From Thalassobacillus sp043497085 (GTDB taxonomy: Bacteria > Bacillota > Bacilli > Bacillales > Halobacillaceae), in assembly GCA_043497085.1 (NCBI GenBank), contig JBIEKI010000002.1: DNA of 64,000 nucleotides; one strand, 5' to 3'. Below are positions 16,554-25,656 of the stretch, piece after piece (the stretch's first letter is position 1; every line of letters begins with the position of its first letter). The position numbers and the translations under genes are program-made. The notes below the pieces were generated by a model. The model was given only the letters and a program-made list of their open reading frames with translations. It was not told the origin of the DNA and searched no databases.

Positions 16554-17843
16554 GTGAATGAAATTACATTGTCCCCTCTTGACCATGCAATAGCTGCGGA
16601 AATGACGGTGCCCGGAGACAAGTCGATTTCCCATCGTGCTGTGATTTTTTCATCTTTAGCAAGGGGAACCTCCCATGTTTCTAACTTTCTAGCAGGTGAG
16701 GATTGTATGCGAACGATTCAGGTTTTTCGGGAGTTAGGAGTGGAAATTGAACAATCAAGTACCGAACTGGTGATAAAAAGTGAAGGTATAGCTTCTTTGA
16801 AAGAGGCAGAACGACCAGTATATTTTGGGAATTCCGGCACTACGGCTCGTCTTGTGACGGGTGTGTTGGCTGCTCTTCCTTTATTTACTACGTGTTATGG
16901 CGATGACTCTTTAGCGAAGCGGCCGATGGATCGTATTGTACTACCATTGCAAAAGATGGGCGCAAAGATAAACGGCAGAAGTGAAGGAAGCTATCTACCT
17001 CTGGCGATCCATGGTACCAGTCTGCAGGGTATTACCTATGAAATGCCGGTCAAAAGCGCACAAGTCAAATCAGCCATATTGCTTGCGGGTATGCTCAGTT
17101 CCGGTCAAACGACCGTTATCGAACAGGTGAAAACAAGAGATCATACGGAGCAGATGCTTCCTCAATTTGGCGTCGAGTTGACGGTAGAGGACAAGAAGGT
17201 GACCATCCAGGGGAGGCAGGAGCCTGTACCGGCTGACTTGACTGTACCTGGTGATATTTCCTCTGCGGCGTTCTTCCTGGCGGCAGCTGCTATTGTCCCG
17301 GATAGTCATATCACTATCAAAGATGTCGGGTTAAATCCTACAAGAACTGGATTGATCAAAGCATTGGAAATGATGGGCGCAGATATCCTGGTAAAAGAAA
17401 CCAGAAGAATAGGAGGAGAACCTGTCGGCAATGTGGAAATAAAATACAAAGAGTTGTCAGGTGCTCACATCGAAGGTGAGCTCATTCCTTCTTTGATTGA
17501 CGAACTGCCAATTCTTGCATTAGTAGCTACGCAAGCGAATGGTAAAACGATAATAGGGGATGCAGGTGAATTACGTGTCAAAGAAACAGACAGGATTGCT
17601 GCAGTAGCACAAGTGCTTACCAGTTTCGGAGCAGAAGTAGAAGAAAAAGAGGACGGCATGATCATTCAGGGTAAGTCTTCATTGAAAGGTACCGTGGTAG
17701 ATTCCTATATGGACCACCGGATTGGTATGATGATTGCCATTGCATCACTGATAGCAGAAGGAAAGACGGTGTTGACTAATGGACATTGTATCGATATTTC
17801 ATATCCTGGATTTTTTAAAGACTTGGAATCGTTGAAAAAATAA
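16554..17843 (+). CDS. aroA: EPSP synthase (3-phosphoshikimate 1-carboxyvinyltransferase)
   Basis: Adds enolpyruvate from PEP to shikimate 3-phosphate (named aroE in B. subtilis). Motifs PGDKSISHRAVIFSSLA, GNSGTTARLVTG and the C-terminal RVKETDRIAAV with DHRIGMMIAIA are present. The GTG start follows TTAGGAGGAAATAGCC; 429 aa. Last gene of the aromatic operon. Confidence 0.97.
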   Translation: MNEITLSPLDHAIAAEMTVPGDKSISHRAVIFSSLARGTSHVSNFLAGEDCMRTIQVFRELGVEIEQSSTELVIKSEGIASLKEAERPVYFGNSGTTARLVTGVLAALPLFTTCYGDDSLAKRPMDRIVLPLQKMGAKINGRSEGSYLPLAIHGTSLQGITYEMPVKSAQVKSAILLAGMLSSGQTTVIEQVKTRDHTEQMLPQFGVELTVEDKKVTIQGRQEPVPADLTVPGDISSAAFFLAAAAIVPDSHITIKDVGLNPTRTGLIKALEMMGADILVKETRRIGGEPVGNVEIKYKELSGAHIEGELIPSLIDELPILALVATQANGKTIIGDAGELRVKETDRIAAVAQVLTSFGAEVEEKEDGMIIQGKSSLKGTVVDSYMDHRIGMMIAIASLIAEGKTVLTNGHCIDISYPGFFKDLESLKK

Positions 17844-17909
17844 CATAGTTAATCATACAACTGGTCAAGCTCTCATACCTTATAAAAAGCCTGTCGGAGG
17901 TGGACAAGT

Positions 17910-18785
17910 ATGGGAGCTTACTATTTTTATCAACGGACTTGGCATAGAGATGAATGGATTAATAAAGAAGTACTGGTCGAAGACAATCGCTTTGTTAGGA
18001 AGTTCCTTGCTGCATCACGTCCGATGGAGTTGAATGTTGATGCATTCCACATTACTCCAGGATATGTCATGGTGGATGTGGCATCCCCTTTATATCCATC
18101 TGCAGAAAAAATGACGCTCAGCTTTGATTACCTAAAACGAGGCTGTACTTTACTGATTGTACAGCTGCCGATCAAAACTTCTCATCTATTCAAGGAAAAA
18201 TATCAATCTTTTTGCAGGATGCTTGCTGGACTGCCTCTGGATTATATGATCACCCCTGTCGTTGCGCCTCGCTTGTTGACACCCGCTATGGTACGATACT
18301 TCGGCATGGAGAAGGTTCCGTTTATTTTATTCGATGCGACAGATGATAAAGAATATAAGGATGTGGCGTGGGAATGGCTTGCTCAAGCTCAAAGTTATTC
18401 CAGGATTCCCATTGCACCCCTTGTTTCTCAACAGCAGGATGATCATCAAAAAATATATTCAGGGTGGGATAAAATCGTTGAGCATTGTGATATGATTACC
18501 TTGAAGGACCCTGTAACGGATCATCCACTAACCAGTCAAAACCTCCGAAGGGCAGGTATATACCCTTATAAAGGAGAATTGGTACCTGGGGGACAAGCGG
18601 ATTTCAACATGCATTTGCATAATGGAGCCACACTGATTGATGATCCAGCGGAAATCAGTTACCATGGGTCTGTTCCTGATATCACTATCAAGGATGGGAA
18701 AGTGGTTCAGGTACATCAGCAGATTATAAATGAAAAGATAACAGGAATGCACAGAAAAGTTTCAATACCCATGCATTTTGTATAG
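17910..18785 (+). CDS. Protein of unknown function between aroA and ypiA
   Basis: A 291-aa soluble protein I do not recognise. The start is well supported by GGAGGTGG 6 nt upstream. No signal peptide or membrane helix is evident. The C-terminal third contains KGELVPGGQADFNMHL and, further on, DITIKDGKVV, resembling the small beta-sandwich end of amidohydrolases (dihydroorotase/adenine deaminase type), where the protein re-joins the metal domain after the barrel; the preceding part does not show the HxH metal motif. It abuts ypiA (next in-frame ATG immediately after its stop). Enzyme relic, regulatory protein and true amidohydrolase relative all remain possible. Confidence 0.6.
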   Translation: MGAYYFYQRTWHRDEWINKEVLVEDNRFVRKFLAASRPMELNVDAFHITPGYVMVDVASPLYPSAEKMTLSFDYLKRGCTLLIVQLPIKTSHLFKEKYQSFCRMLAGLPLDYMITPVVAPRLLTPAMVRYFGMEKVPFILFDATDDKEYKDVAWEWLAQAQSYSRIPIAPLVSQQQDDHQKIYSGWDKIVEHCDMITLKDPVTDHPLTSQNLRRAGIYPYKGELVPGGQADFNMHLHNGATLIDDPAEISYHGSVPDITIKDGKVVQVHQQIINEKITGMHRKVSIPMHFV

Positions 18786-18803
18786 ATGAGAAAGGATGTC
18801 CAT

Positions 18804-20072
18804 ATGGAGGAAATACAACAAGCTGTCCGGCTAATGGAAGCAAACCGGACTGATGAAGCATTGAAAACATTACAATCCTATTTGCCTGAAGCAGATGAAG
18901 AAGAGCGTTTTACCATCGCAGAGTTGTATATCCAATGGGGGATGTTGGAAGAAGCGAAGATGATTCTCAAAGAATTAAGTCAGCGTTACCCTAAAGAAAA
19001 TGAATTGAAGATTATGTTGTCAGAAATTCATATTGATTTGGAAGAAGATGAGGAAGCGATTGATCTCTTAAATCAATTCGGACCGGAAGATGAAGACTAC
19101 CTGCCCTCATTGATGCAGCTTGCTGATCTATATCAATCGCAAGGGTTATTTGAAGTAGCTGAACAAAAGCTGCTGGCAGCTAAACAAGCGGCTCCAAATG
19201 AAGCGGTCATTGATTTCGCATTAGGAGAACTTTCCTTTTCTAATGGGGAATACAATAAAAGCATCCCTTTCTATGAGAATGCTTTTAACCGCGAACCCGT
19301 CATCGGGGATGTCGAAGTAGCAGCAAGACTGGCAGAAGCCTATGCGGCGACTGGTGATTTTGAACAGTCACTCGCTCATTTTCAAAAAGTCGAGGAAGAA
19401 AATGCCGATGTCAAATTCAGGTATGGATTTGTCGCTTTTCAGGCGAATCGCAATGATATAGCCATAAAGGTCTGGGAGGATCTTGTGGAAAGAGACCCTT
19501 ATTATCAATCTGTTTATCCTTTGCTTGCTCAGGTGTATGAAAGTGAAGGGATGATAGAAGAAGCTTATCAGATGACGCAAAGCGGTCTTGCAAAAGATGA
19601 ATTCAATAAAGAGCTTTATCACTTAGCTGGCACGCTTGCCCATAGACAAGGAAAGAAAGAAGAAGCCTATCAATCCATGAAAGAAGCCGTCAGTTTAGAT
19701 CCAGGTTATAAGGAAGCGATTTTATTCTTAATTGAGAATTATAAAAAAGATGAAGATTACGAAGCTATCATCGATCTTTTAGAGCATTTGCTTGACCTTG
19801 GCGAAGTGGACCCGAATTACCACTGGGAACTTGCAAAAGCGTATGAGACAGAAGAACAATATTCTGATGCTATAAAACACTATGAAGTCGCATATAATTC
19901 CTTTAAAGAAGATAGTGCATTTTTGAAAGAATATGGCTATTTCTTAGTCGAAGAAGGGAGGATGCAAGAAGCCGGGCGTATATTGAGGGAGTATTTGACT
20001 ATTGAACCTACAGACAGTGACATAGAGGATTTCGTTCATCGTTTGGAGAATCGTGAAGAGGATATCACGTAA
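18804..20072 (+). CDS. ypiA: TPR-repeat protein YpiA
   Basis: A 422-aa cytosolic protein made almost entirely of tetratricopeptide repeats; successive A..Y...G/F..A motifs recur about every 34 residues from residue 30 to 410. The ATG at 18804 is chosen because AGAAAGGATG sits just upstream; an ATG at 18786 overlaps the site. Neighbour of ypiB/reoY in B. subtilis too, where it is a scaffold-type protein of unresolved role. Acidic throughout. Confidence 0.85.
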   Translation: MEEIQQAVRLMEANRTDEALKTLQSYLPEADEEERFTIAELYIQWGMLEEAKMILKELSQRYPKENELKIMLSEIHIDLEEDEEAIDLLNQFGPEDEDYLPSLMQLADLYQSQGLFEVAEQKLLAAKQAAPNEAVIDFALGELSFSNGEYNKSIPFYENAFNREPVIGDVEVAARLAEAYAATGDFEQSLAHFQKVEEENADVKFRYGFVAFQANRNDIAIKVWEDLVERDPYYQSVYPLLAQVYESEGMIEEAYQMTQSGLAKDEFNKELYHLAGTLAHRQGKKEEAYQSMKEAVSLDPGYKEAILFLIENYKKDEDYEAIIDLLEHLLDLGEVDPNYHWELAKAYETEEQYSDAIKHYEVAYNSFKEDSAFLKEYGYFLVEEGRMQEAGRILREYLTIEPTDSDIEDFVHRLENREEDIT

Positions 20073-20093
20073 TACGATGTGGGAGGGGTGTAA

Positions 20094-20660
20094 ATGGAAA
20101 CACCTATATCCGTTCAAGATAAAAAAGATTTTGTCCGGTGGTTTTTGAATCATTATCAATTGAAAAAAAGAGAAAGTGTCTGGATTTTGAACTATTTGAT
20201 CAACCATGAAGCGATTTTGCAGCATGCCCATTTTGTCGATGAAGTCGAGTTTTGCCCAAGAGGGATCCTTATCAGCGCTCAAGGCGTGAAAGCTCCCCCG
20301 TTCCGATTCTATAAAGACAAAGTGATGACGACGGATGCCGAGAAATCATTCCACGATATCAGGCTTAACCAGGATGCCCCATTATATATCCAGTTGAATT
20401 TTGACCAAGCCAATCAGTCTGCCAGATACGCAGCAGTTTTGGAAGAAAACCCCTATGTGCCGTTAAATCACTATCTGACAGCCAAAGATAAAAAGCTTGC
20501 AGGTCGGTTATTGGATATAAGTTTGCTCGAACATCAAAAGCAGCAGTTAGAACGAGAAATTGATGAAGCGCTGGACAATGGCGATAAGCAGACATTTAAC
20601 CGGGTATCCACGCTGTTGCAAAAAGTTAAACAGGAATTGGCTGAAATAGCAGATAAATAA
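20094..20660 (+). CDS. reoY: ReoY/YpiB family protein (UPF0302)
   Basis: A 188-aa protein of the UPF0302 family. In Listeria the homologue ReoY promotes ClpCP-dependent degradation of MurA and so limits peptidoglycan synthesis; same role here is inference. Family segments KKDFVRWFLNHYQLKKRE, VWILNYLINHE and VMTTDAEKSFHDIRLN are clear. Behind GGGAGGGG 22 nt after ypiA, with a terminator following. Confidence 0.85.
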   Translation: METPISVQDKKDFVRWFLNHYQLKKRESVWILNYLINHEAILQHAHFVDEVEFCPRGILISAQGVKAPPFRFYKDKVMTTDAEKSFHDIRLNQDAPLYIQLNFDQANQSARYAAVLEENPYVPLNHYLTAKDKKLAGRLLDISLLEHQKQQLEREIDEALDNGDKQTFNRVSTLLQKVKQELAEIADK

Positions 20661-20661
20661 A

Positions 20662-20692
20662 AACTGGATCTTTTTATAGATTCAGTTTTTTA
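20662..20692 (+). terminator. Terminator after ypiB/reoY
   Basis: AACTGGATC / GATTCAGTT stem with one G-U pair, followed by six Ts. Confidence 0.8.
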
Positions 20693-20745
20693 TTTTGCTT
20701 CTTTTTTAGTAAAATAGGACATATTGGAAAGGATAGTGATTAGTA

Positions 20746-21201
20746 ATGCGATGGAATCAGGATGATATTTCTCTATACGCCGAATCCAAAGAATATATTG
20801 ATACGATGATTATTCCTTTGATACCTTTTGATGTACAAAAGGACGAGCTCATGAAAAAACAAGCTTTTCAAAAAGAATTATTAAAGCTATTTGCGAGTGA
20901 AGTAGAGAAGGAGTATAAAGGTCGAATTCTTTTGGCGCCGGAATATTACTACATATCAGGCAGCCACGAAGAAGAAGTGGACCGTATCAACCAATGGGTC
21001 AGGCAAATATCCAATTTACCATTTGAGCACATTTTTTTATTCACATTGGATATGAATTGGAGAAAGTTAAGTAAAGAATTACAAGCGGAAGTGGTATGGC
21101 TGCCTGGACTTCAATCCGGTAACCTGCAAAGTTCAGAAGTACAATCGTTCATCAAAGAACAAGTCAGCCAAATTGCAGAGATGATAAGATCTTATTGGTG
21201 A
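20746..21201 (+). CDS. ypiF: YpiF-like protein (DUF2487)
   Basis: A 151-aa hydrophilic protein with no signal or membrane segment. Opens MRWNQDDISLYAESKEYIDT and is preceded by GGAAAGGA. It holds the same place as B. subtilis ypiF, between ypiB and qcrA. No catalytic motif is visible; function unknown. Separated from qcrA by the qcr promoter. Confidence 0.8.
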   Translation: MRWNQDDISLYAESKEYIDTMIIPLIPFDVQKDELMKKQAFQKELLKLFASEVEKEYKGRILLAPEYYYISGSHEEEVDRINQWVRQISNLPFEHIFLFTLDMNWRKLSKELQAEVVWLPGLQSGNLQSSEVQSFIKEQVSQIAEMIRSYW

Positions 21202-21233
21202 TTACAATTTTTTTTCGTTTACGCGATAATTTA

Positions 21234-21262
21234 TTGACCGGACTATTAGTTTGCGCTATCAT
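21234..21262 (+). promoter_or_regulatory. Sigma-A promoter for qcrABC
   Basis: TTGACC, exactly 17 nt, TATCAT; 70 nt before the qcrA start. Confidence 0.7.
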
Positions 21263-21332
21263 GGTAATGTCCTAGTAAACTGTGTGTAAAATATCCATGA
21301 ACTATGGATTACAGCATAGAGGGGGGAAAAAT

Positions 21333-21842
21333 ATGAGCGATAAAAAACAAGTATCCCGACGTCAATTCTTGAACTACTCATTGACAGGTGTAGGCGGGTT
21401 TATGGCAGCAGGAATGCTTGCTCCAATGGTTCGTTTCGCAATCGATCCAGTATTGAAGCCATCAGCAGCAGGTAAATTCAAAGCTGTTGCGGAAGAAAGC
21501 GAACTGAGTAATGAACCGAAGCGGTTCACCTGGAAAATCAACCAGAAAGATGGTTGGTATGAATCAGAAGTCGAAAAAAGTGCCTGGGTTTACAAAGATG
21601 AGAACGGCGAAATCGTAGCCCTTTCTCCCATTTGTACGCACTTGGGCTGCACCGTGGACTGGGGTTCGAATGAAGAATATCCAAACGAATTCTATTGTCC
21701 ATGCCACGGCGGCCGTTACAAGAAAAACGGGGTGAACATCCCCAATACTCCACCGACTGCTCCATTACCTTTATATGAGCATAAAGTGGAAGAAGGCATG
21801 CTTTATCTTGGCCAAGCCAAATCAAGAGGAAGTGGGGTTTAA
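21333..21842 (+). CDS. qcrA: Menaquinol:cytochrome c reductase Rieske iron-sulfur subunit
   Basis: Takes the first electron from menaquinol in the bc complex. 2Fe-2S ligands are C101/H103 in CTHLGC and C122-C124-H125 in CPCHG; the outer cysteines C106 and C124 form the stabilising disulfide pattern. The N-terminus has a twin-arginine-like SRRQFLNYS and one membrane helix (about 14-36). ATG at 21333 follows GAGGGGGG; 169 aa. First gene of qcrABC. Confidence 0.96.
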   Translation: MSDKKQVSRRQFLNYSLTGVGGFMAAGMLAPMVRFAIDPVLKPSAAGKFKAVAEESELSNEPKRFTWKINQKDGWYESEVEKSAWVYKDENGEIVALSPICTHLGCTVDWGSNEEYPNEFYCPCHGGRYKKNGVNIPNTPPTAPLPLYEHKVEEGMLYLGQAKSRGSGV

Positions 21843-21844
21843 TC

Positions 21845-22519
21845 ATGTTACAGAAGATTTATGATTGGGTCGACGAAAGGATGGACATCACCCCTTTATG
21901 GCGTGATATCGCCGACCATGAAGTTCCTGAACATGTCAATCCCGCCCATCATTTCTCCGCATTTGTTTATTGTTTTGGCGGTTTGACATTTTTTGTTACA
22001 GTCATCCAAGTATTATCCGGTATGTTTTTGACGATGTATTATGTCCCTGACATTGAAAATGCGTGGGAATCAGTCTACTACTTGCAAAAAGAAGTAGCAC
22101 ACGGTCAAATTGTCCGTGGGATGCACCATTGGGGTGCCAGTTTAGTTATCGTAATGTTGTTCCTACATACCTTACGTGTATTTTTCCAGGGAGCCTATAA
22201 GAAGCCTCGTGAATTGAACTGGATTGTCGGAGTATTGCTATTCTTCGTCATGCTGGGATTAGGTTTCACGGGTTACCTTTTACCTTGGGACAACAAAGCT
22301 TATTTCGCTACACAAGTTGGTTTAGAAATTGCTGCAGCTACCCCATTCATCGGAGATCAGATCCGTACGCTGCTAGCAGGTGATCCGAGTATAGTCGGGG
22401 CGCAGACGTTGACGCGTTTCTTCGCTATTCACGTATTTTTCCTGCCTGCCGCATTATTCGGTTTGATGGGGGCTCACTTCATCATGATCCGTAAGCAAGG
22501 TATTTCTGGACCACTATAA
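21845..22519 (+). CDS. qcrB: Menaquinol:cytochrome c reductase cytochrome b subunit
   Basis: A 224-aa b6-type cytochrome with four membrane helices carrying two b hemes and, as in Bacillus, a covalently attached c-type heme: the required cysteine is present at residue 43 (FVYCFGG). Heme-ligand histidines lie in the helices containing MHHWGASL, FLHTLRV and AIHVFFLPAA. Two bases separate it from qcrA. Confidence 0.96.
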   Translation: MLQKIYDWVDERMDITPLWRDIADHEVPEHVNPAHHFSAFVYCFGGLTFFVTVIQVLSGMFLTMYYVPDIENAWESVYYLQKEVAHGQIVRGMHHWGASLVIVMLFLHTLRVFFQGAYKKPRELNWIVGVLLFFVMLGLGFTGYLLPWDNKAYFATQVGLEIAAATPFIGDQIRTLLAGDPSIVGAQTLTRFFAIHVFFLPAALFGLMGAHFIMIRKQGISGPL

Positions 22520-22551
22520 GATGACAGCTTTTGTGAAAAGGAGGGAACGCT

Positions 22552-23367
22552 GTGCATAGGGGTAAAGGCATGAAGTTCGTCGGAGATTCTCGTATTCCGG
22601 CGGAACGTAAACCGAACATACCTAAAGACTATTCTGAATATCCGGGCCGTACGGAAGCCTTTTGGCCTAACTTCCTTCTAAAGGAATGGTTAGTTGGGGC
22701 AGTATTCTTAATCGGATTTCTAATTGTAACAGCTGCACATCCATCACCATTGGAACAGCAGGCTGATCCGACGAATGCTTCGTATATTCCGTTGCCGGAC
22801 TGGTATTTCTTATTCTTATATCAATTTCTGAAATATGAATTTGCAGGTGGTAACTATATCGTGCTTGGTGCGATTGTTATGCCTGGACTGGCATTTGGTG
22901 CATTACTGCTGGCTCCGTTCTTAGACAAAGGGCCGGACCGCCACCCTACTAAACGCCCGATTGCGACTGGGCTGATGCTGCTAGGTTTTATCGCAACATT
23001 CTGGCTTACTTATGAGTCTGTCTCTCACGTCGATTATGAGCAACGTTCAGAACAATACGGTGTTAAAGAAGAGGGAGAAACCCCTAAGATTAATACTGAT
23101 GATCCTGGTTATGCTGTCTATGAACAGAACTGCTTGAGTTGCCATGGGGATTCTTTGCAAGGTCAAGGAAGCAACCCATCTCTACTCAAAACGGAAAAAT
23201 CTGTAGATGAAATTAAAAAGATTGCTCAGGAAGGTATCGGCAATATGCCTGCCGGTATGTTTAAAGGTTCTGATAAAGAATTAGAGCAACTGGCTAAATT
23301 CATTGCTAACGCAGGCAAAGGAGAAGGCTCTGGAGAAGGCGGAAGCGAAGGTGGATCAGATCATTAA
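22552..23367 (+). CDS. qcrC: Menaquinol:cytochrome c reductase subunit IV/cytochrome c fusion
   Basis: Fusion characteristic of Gram-positive bc complexes: an N-terminal subunit-IV part with three membrane helices (LPDWYFLFLYQFLKYEF near residue 81) and a C-terminal cytochrome c domain with heme motif C194-L-S-C197-H198 and an axial-methionine region NMPAGMF. GTG start behind AAAGGAGGG; 271 aa. The tail is a Gly/Ser/Glu-rich stretch longer than in B. subtilis. Confidence 0.96.
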   Translation: MHRGKGMKFVGDSRIPAERKPNIPKDYSEYPGRTEAFWPNFLLKEWLVGAVFLIGFLIVTAAHPSPLEQQADPTNASYIPLPDWYFLFLYQFLKYEFAGGNYIVLGAIVMPGLAFGALLLAPFLDKGPDRHPTKRPIATGLMLLGFIATFWLTYESVSHVDYEQRSEQYGVKEEGETPKINTDDPGYAVYEQNCLSCHGDSLQGQGSNPSLLKTEKSVDEIKKIAQEGIGNMPAGMFKGSDKELEQLAKFIANAGKGEGSGEGGSEGGSDH

Positions 23368-23380
23368 AGGAAGCAGAAAC

Positions 23381-23410
23381 AAGCCGCGCTAATAGATAGC
23401 GCGGCTTGTC
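23381..23410 (+). terminator. Probable terminator/attenuator after qcrC
   Basis: Ten-bp perfect stem AAGCCGCGCT / AGCGCGGCTT followed by a weak T tract (GTCTTAT), so some read-through to ypjA is likely. Confidence 0.6.
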
Positions 23411-23455
23411 TTATATCATGGACATTATTTATCCAGCAGGACTGAGGTGGCGTCT

Positions 23456-24043
23456 TTGTTTTACAACATATTAACCAATCGAACCTTTATTTGGTTGCTG
23501 TTTTTGATTAATTTGGCTGGCTCTGTTTATGGGTACATATGGTATGGGTTTCAATTGGAACAGACAGAGCCGATCTATTTGATATTTGTTCCGGATAGTC
23601 CTACTGCAAGTCTGTTTTTCACTATCTTTTTATTACTTATGTTTTTCGGGAAAAAAGCACCGTATGTCGGAAGCCTTGCGATGGTTACCTTATTCAAATA
23701 TGGGATTTGGGCAGTGGTGATGAATATCCTTACTTTAATGGTAGAAGGTTCTCTGCATTGGACAGGATATATGCTTATTATTTCCCATGGAGCGATGGCC
23801 CTTCAAGGGTTGCTGTACGCACCTTTTTATCAGATGAAATTAAGGCATGTGGCTGTAGCTGGAGTATGGACGCTGCATAATGACGTCATTGATTATGTTT
23901 TTGAGCAAATGCCTATATACGGGCCTTTGATGGATTATCTCAATCCAATTGGTTATTTCACTTTCTGGCTGAGCATCGTCAGTATTGGTTTAGCATACGT
24001 GCTAGCTGTCCGCCCGAGGTTAAAGAAAAGCTACGATTATTGA
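23456..24043 (+). CDS. ypjA: YpjA-like membrane protein (DUF1405)
   Basis: A 195-aa integral membrane protein with about five or six helices. The TTG at 23456 is preferred because GAGGTGG sits 5 nt before it, and the in-frame GTG at 23447 lies inside that site. Synteny with B. subtilis (qcrC-ypjA-ypjB) supports the name. Function unknown; co-location with qcr genes suggests a respiratory or envelope role, which is only inference. Confidence 0.8.
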   Translation: MFYNILTNRTFIWLLFLINLAGSVYGYIWYGFQLEQTEPIYLIFVPDSPTASLFFTIFLLLMFFGKKAPYVGSLAMVTLFKYGIWAVVMNILTLMVEGSLHWTGYMLIISHGAMALQGLLYAPFYQMKLRHVAVAGVWTLHNDVIDYVFEQMPIYGPLMDYLNPIGYFTFWLSIVSIGLAYVLAVRPRLKKSYDY

Positions 24044-24105
24044 AGGTCTAATCTTGTCCCTCTTCTCATAAAATGGTTAGAGAACCTAGAGAAGAGGTGG
24101 GCATC

Positions 24106-24852
24106 ATGTTACGTAAGTCGTCGACCGTAGGGCTATTATTTATTTTGTCATGTATTCTTTTAACGCCAGTGCAGGCTGCCGCCCCTAATACCATTCCTCA
24201 ATTTTTGGACGAGTATTACGAAGCGGTCAAAAAGGGCGATTTGACTCTTTCCCATAATTTACTTCGCTATAATGAGGAAAGATTGGAAAACTATATGAAG
24301 GAAAATCATCCTGATCGAATGGATCAATACAATGAGATGAAAAAGAGTGCCCTGGGAAGTCAGGCTGACATAGATTCGGTGCTTTATGGTCATTTGGAGT
24401 TGGTGTTATGGCTGGATGCACTGGTGCACCCTGATCCTCGTTTCTTCAGTAAGGAAAAGGACGAGTTGGTAAACAGGATCGAACGTTATCATAACAGTAT
24501 TGAACCGGATTCACCGGTTGCTCTATCTGAAATCAGGCAATTTTGGGATAGTGTATTGCCGGCAGCAGCACTGACATACGAGGATGGTTTCTTCCAACAG
24601 TTCAATCAGCATTATAAGCTCTTGACAGAAGCAGAAAATCCAGAAGAAATCGCACGTATCTTAAGCCTTTCTATAGAAATGCTGCAGGAAAGCCAGAATG
24701 AGGGTGGAATTCGCCTGGACGCTCTTCTTTGGACGATAATTATCGTTGGTGGCTGTATCATCCTGACACTTTCCTATGTTGGTTTTCGAAAGTATCAAGC
24801 AGAGAAGAAAGAAAAAACATCACGACTTCATAAAAGAAAACCAAACAGTTGA
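24106..24852 (+). CDS. ypjB: Sporulation protein YpjB-like
   Basis: A 248-aa protein with an N-terminal signal peptide (LLFILSCILLTPVQAAA) and a C-terminal membrane helix (LLWTIIIVGGCIILTLSYV), so most of it faces outside the membrane. ATG at 24106 follows AAGAGGTGGG. The family is annotated as sporulation-related in Bacillus; molecular role unknown. Order ypjA-ypjB matches B. subtilis. Confidence 0.8.
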   Translation: MLRKSSTVGLLFILSCILLTPVQAAAPNTIPQFLDEYYEAVKKGDLTLSHNLLRYNEERLENYMKENHPDRMDQYNEMKKSALGSQADIDSVLYGHLELVLWLDALVHPDPRFFSKEKDELVNRIERYHNSIEPDSPVALSEIRQFWDSVLPAAALTYEDGFFQQFNQHYKLLTEAENPEEIARILSLSIEMLQESQNEGGIRLDALLWTIIIVGGCIILTLSYVGFRKYQAEKKEKTSRLHKRKPNS

Positions 24853-24917
24853 CCTTTTTCTGACAATTGACTAATATTAACCTATAGTAACATTACAACT
24901 TTGATGGAGGAATGGAA

Positions 24918-25601
24918 ATGGGTTTAGGATCCTATTTGATTTATGTCGCCCTTTTGATGATAATTCCGCTTTGGGCACAATCACGAGTGAAAAGTACGTA
25001 TAAAAAATATTCCAAAGTTGCTACTTCTTCCTATATGACAGGCGCTCAAGTAGCCAGAAAGATTTTAGATGATAATGGACTTTATGATGTCACAATTGAA
25101 GAGACCAGGGGCATGTTGTCCGATCATTACGACCCGCGTAAGAAAGTCGTTCGTCTTTCCTCTGACAACTACCATGGTCATTCGATGGCTGCTTCGGCAG
25201 TTGCAGCACACGAGGTTGGACATGCCATTCAGGATGCTCAGGACTATGCGTTTTTACGCTTGCGTTCAGCGTTGGTGCCTGTGGCAAGCTTCGGTTCAAA
25301 TATTTCCATCTTCTTAATAATTGGTGGAATCTTAATAAACATGAGCGGTCTGTTGTTATTAGGGATTGTATTCTTTGCGGCAGCTGTATTGTTCCAGCTG
25401 ATCACGCTTCCAGTTGAATTTGATGCTTCCAATCGAGCCATGGCGCAGATGGTTTCGACAGGAGTTATTACAAATAATGAAGAGCGTCCTACCAAGAAGG
25501 TTTTGAACGCAGCTGCACTGACTTATGTGGCGGCAGCATTAGTTGCTTTAGCAGAATTAATTCGTTTCCTTCTGATGTTTTTCGCTATGAATGAAGATTG
25601 A
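24918..25601 (+). CDS. Membrane zinc metalloprotease, YugP family
   Basis: Predicted membrane-bound neutral zinc metallopeptidase. The HExxH motif is H98-E99-V-G-H102 (AAHEVGHAIQDA), with membrane helices at about residues 4-20, 120-150 and 195-225. GMLSDHYDPRKKVVRLS is a further family hallmark. The ATG at 24918 is 7 nt after TGGAGG; the ATG at 24912 is too close. In B. subtilis the homologue yugP sits elsewhere, so this placement is specific to this lineage. Substrate unknown. Confidence 0.88.
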   Translation: MGLGSYLIYVALLMIIPLWAQSRVKSTYKKYSKVATSSYMTGAQVARKILDDNGLYDVTIEETRGMLSDHYDPRKKVVRLSSDNYHGHSMAASAVAAHEVGHAIQDAQDYAFLRLRSALVPVASFGSNISIFLIIGGILINMSGLLLLGIVFFAAAVLFQLITLPVEFDASNRAMAQMVSTGVITNNEERPTKKVLNAAALTYVAAALVALAELIRFLLMFFAMNED

Positions 25602-25620
25602 TTAATATGATGAAATAATA

Positions 25621-25656
25621 AACCCGGTTCCAAGGGTATTGGAACCGGGTTTTAGT
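25621..25656. terminator. Bidirectional terminator between the protease gene and ypjC
   Basis: Eleven-bp perfect stem AACCCGGTTCC / GGAACCGGGTT, with T-rich sequence on the plus side and an A-rich flank that would give Us on the minus strand. Confidence 0.85.
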
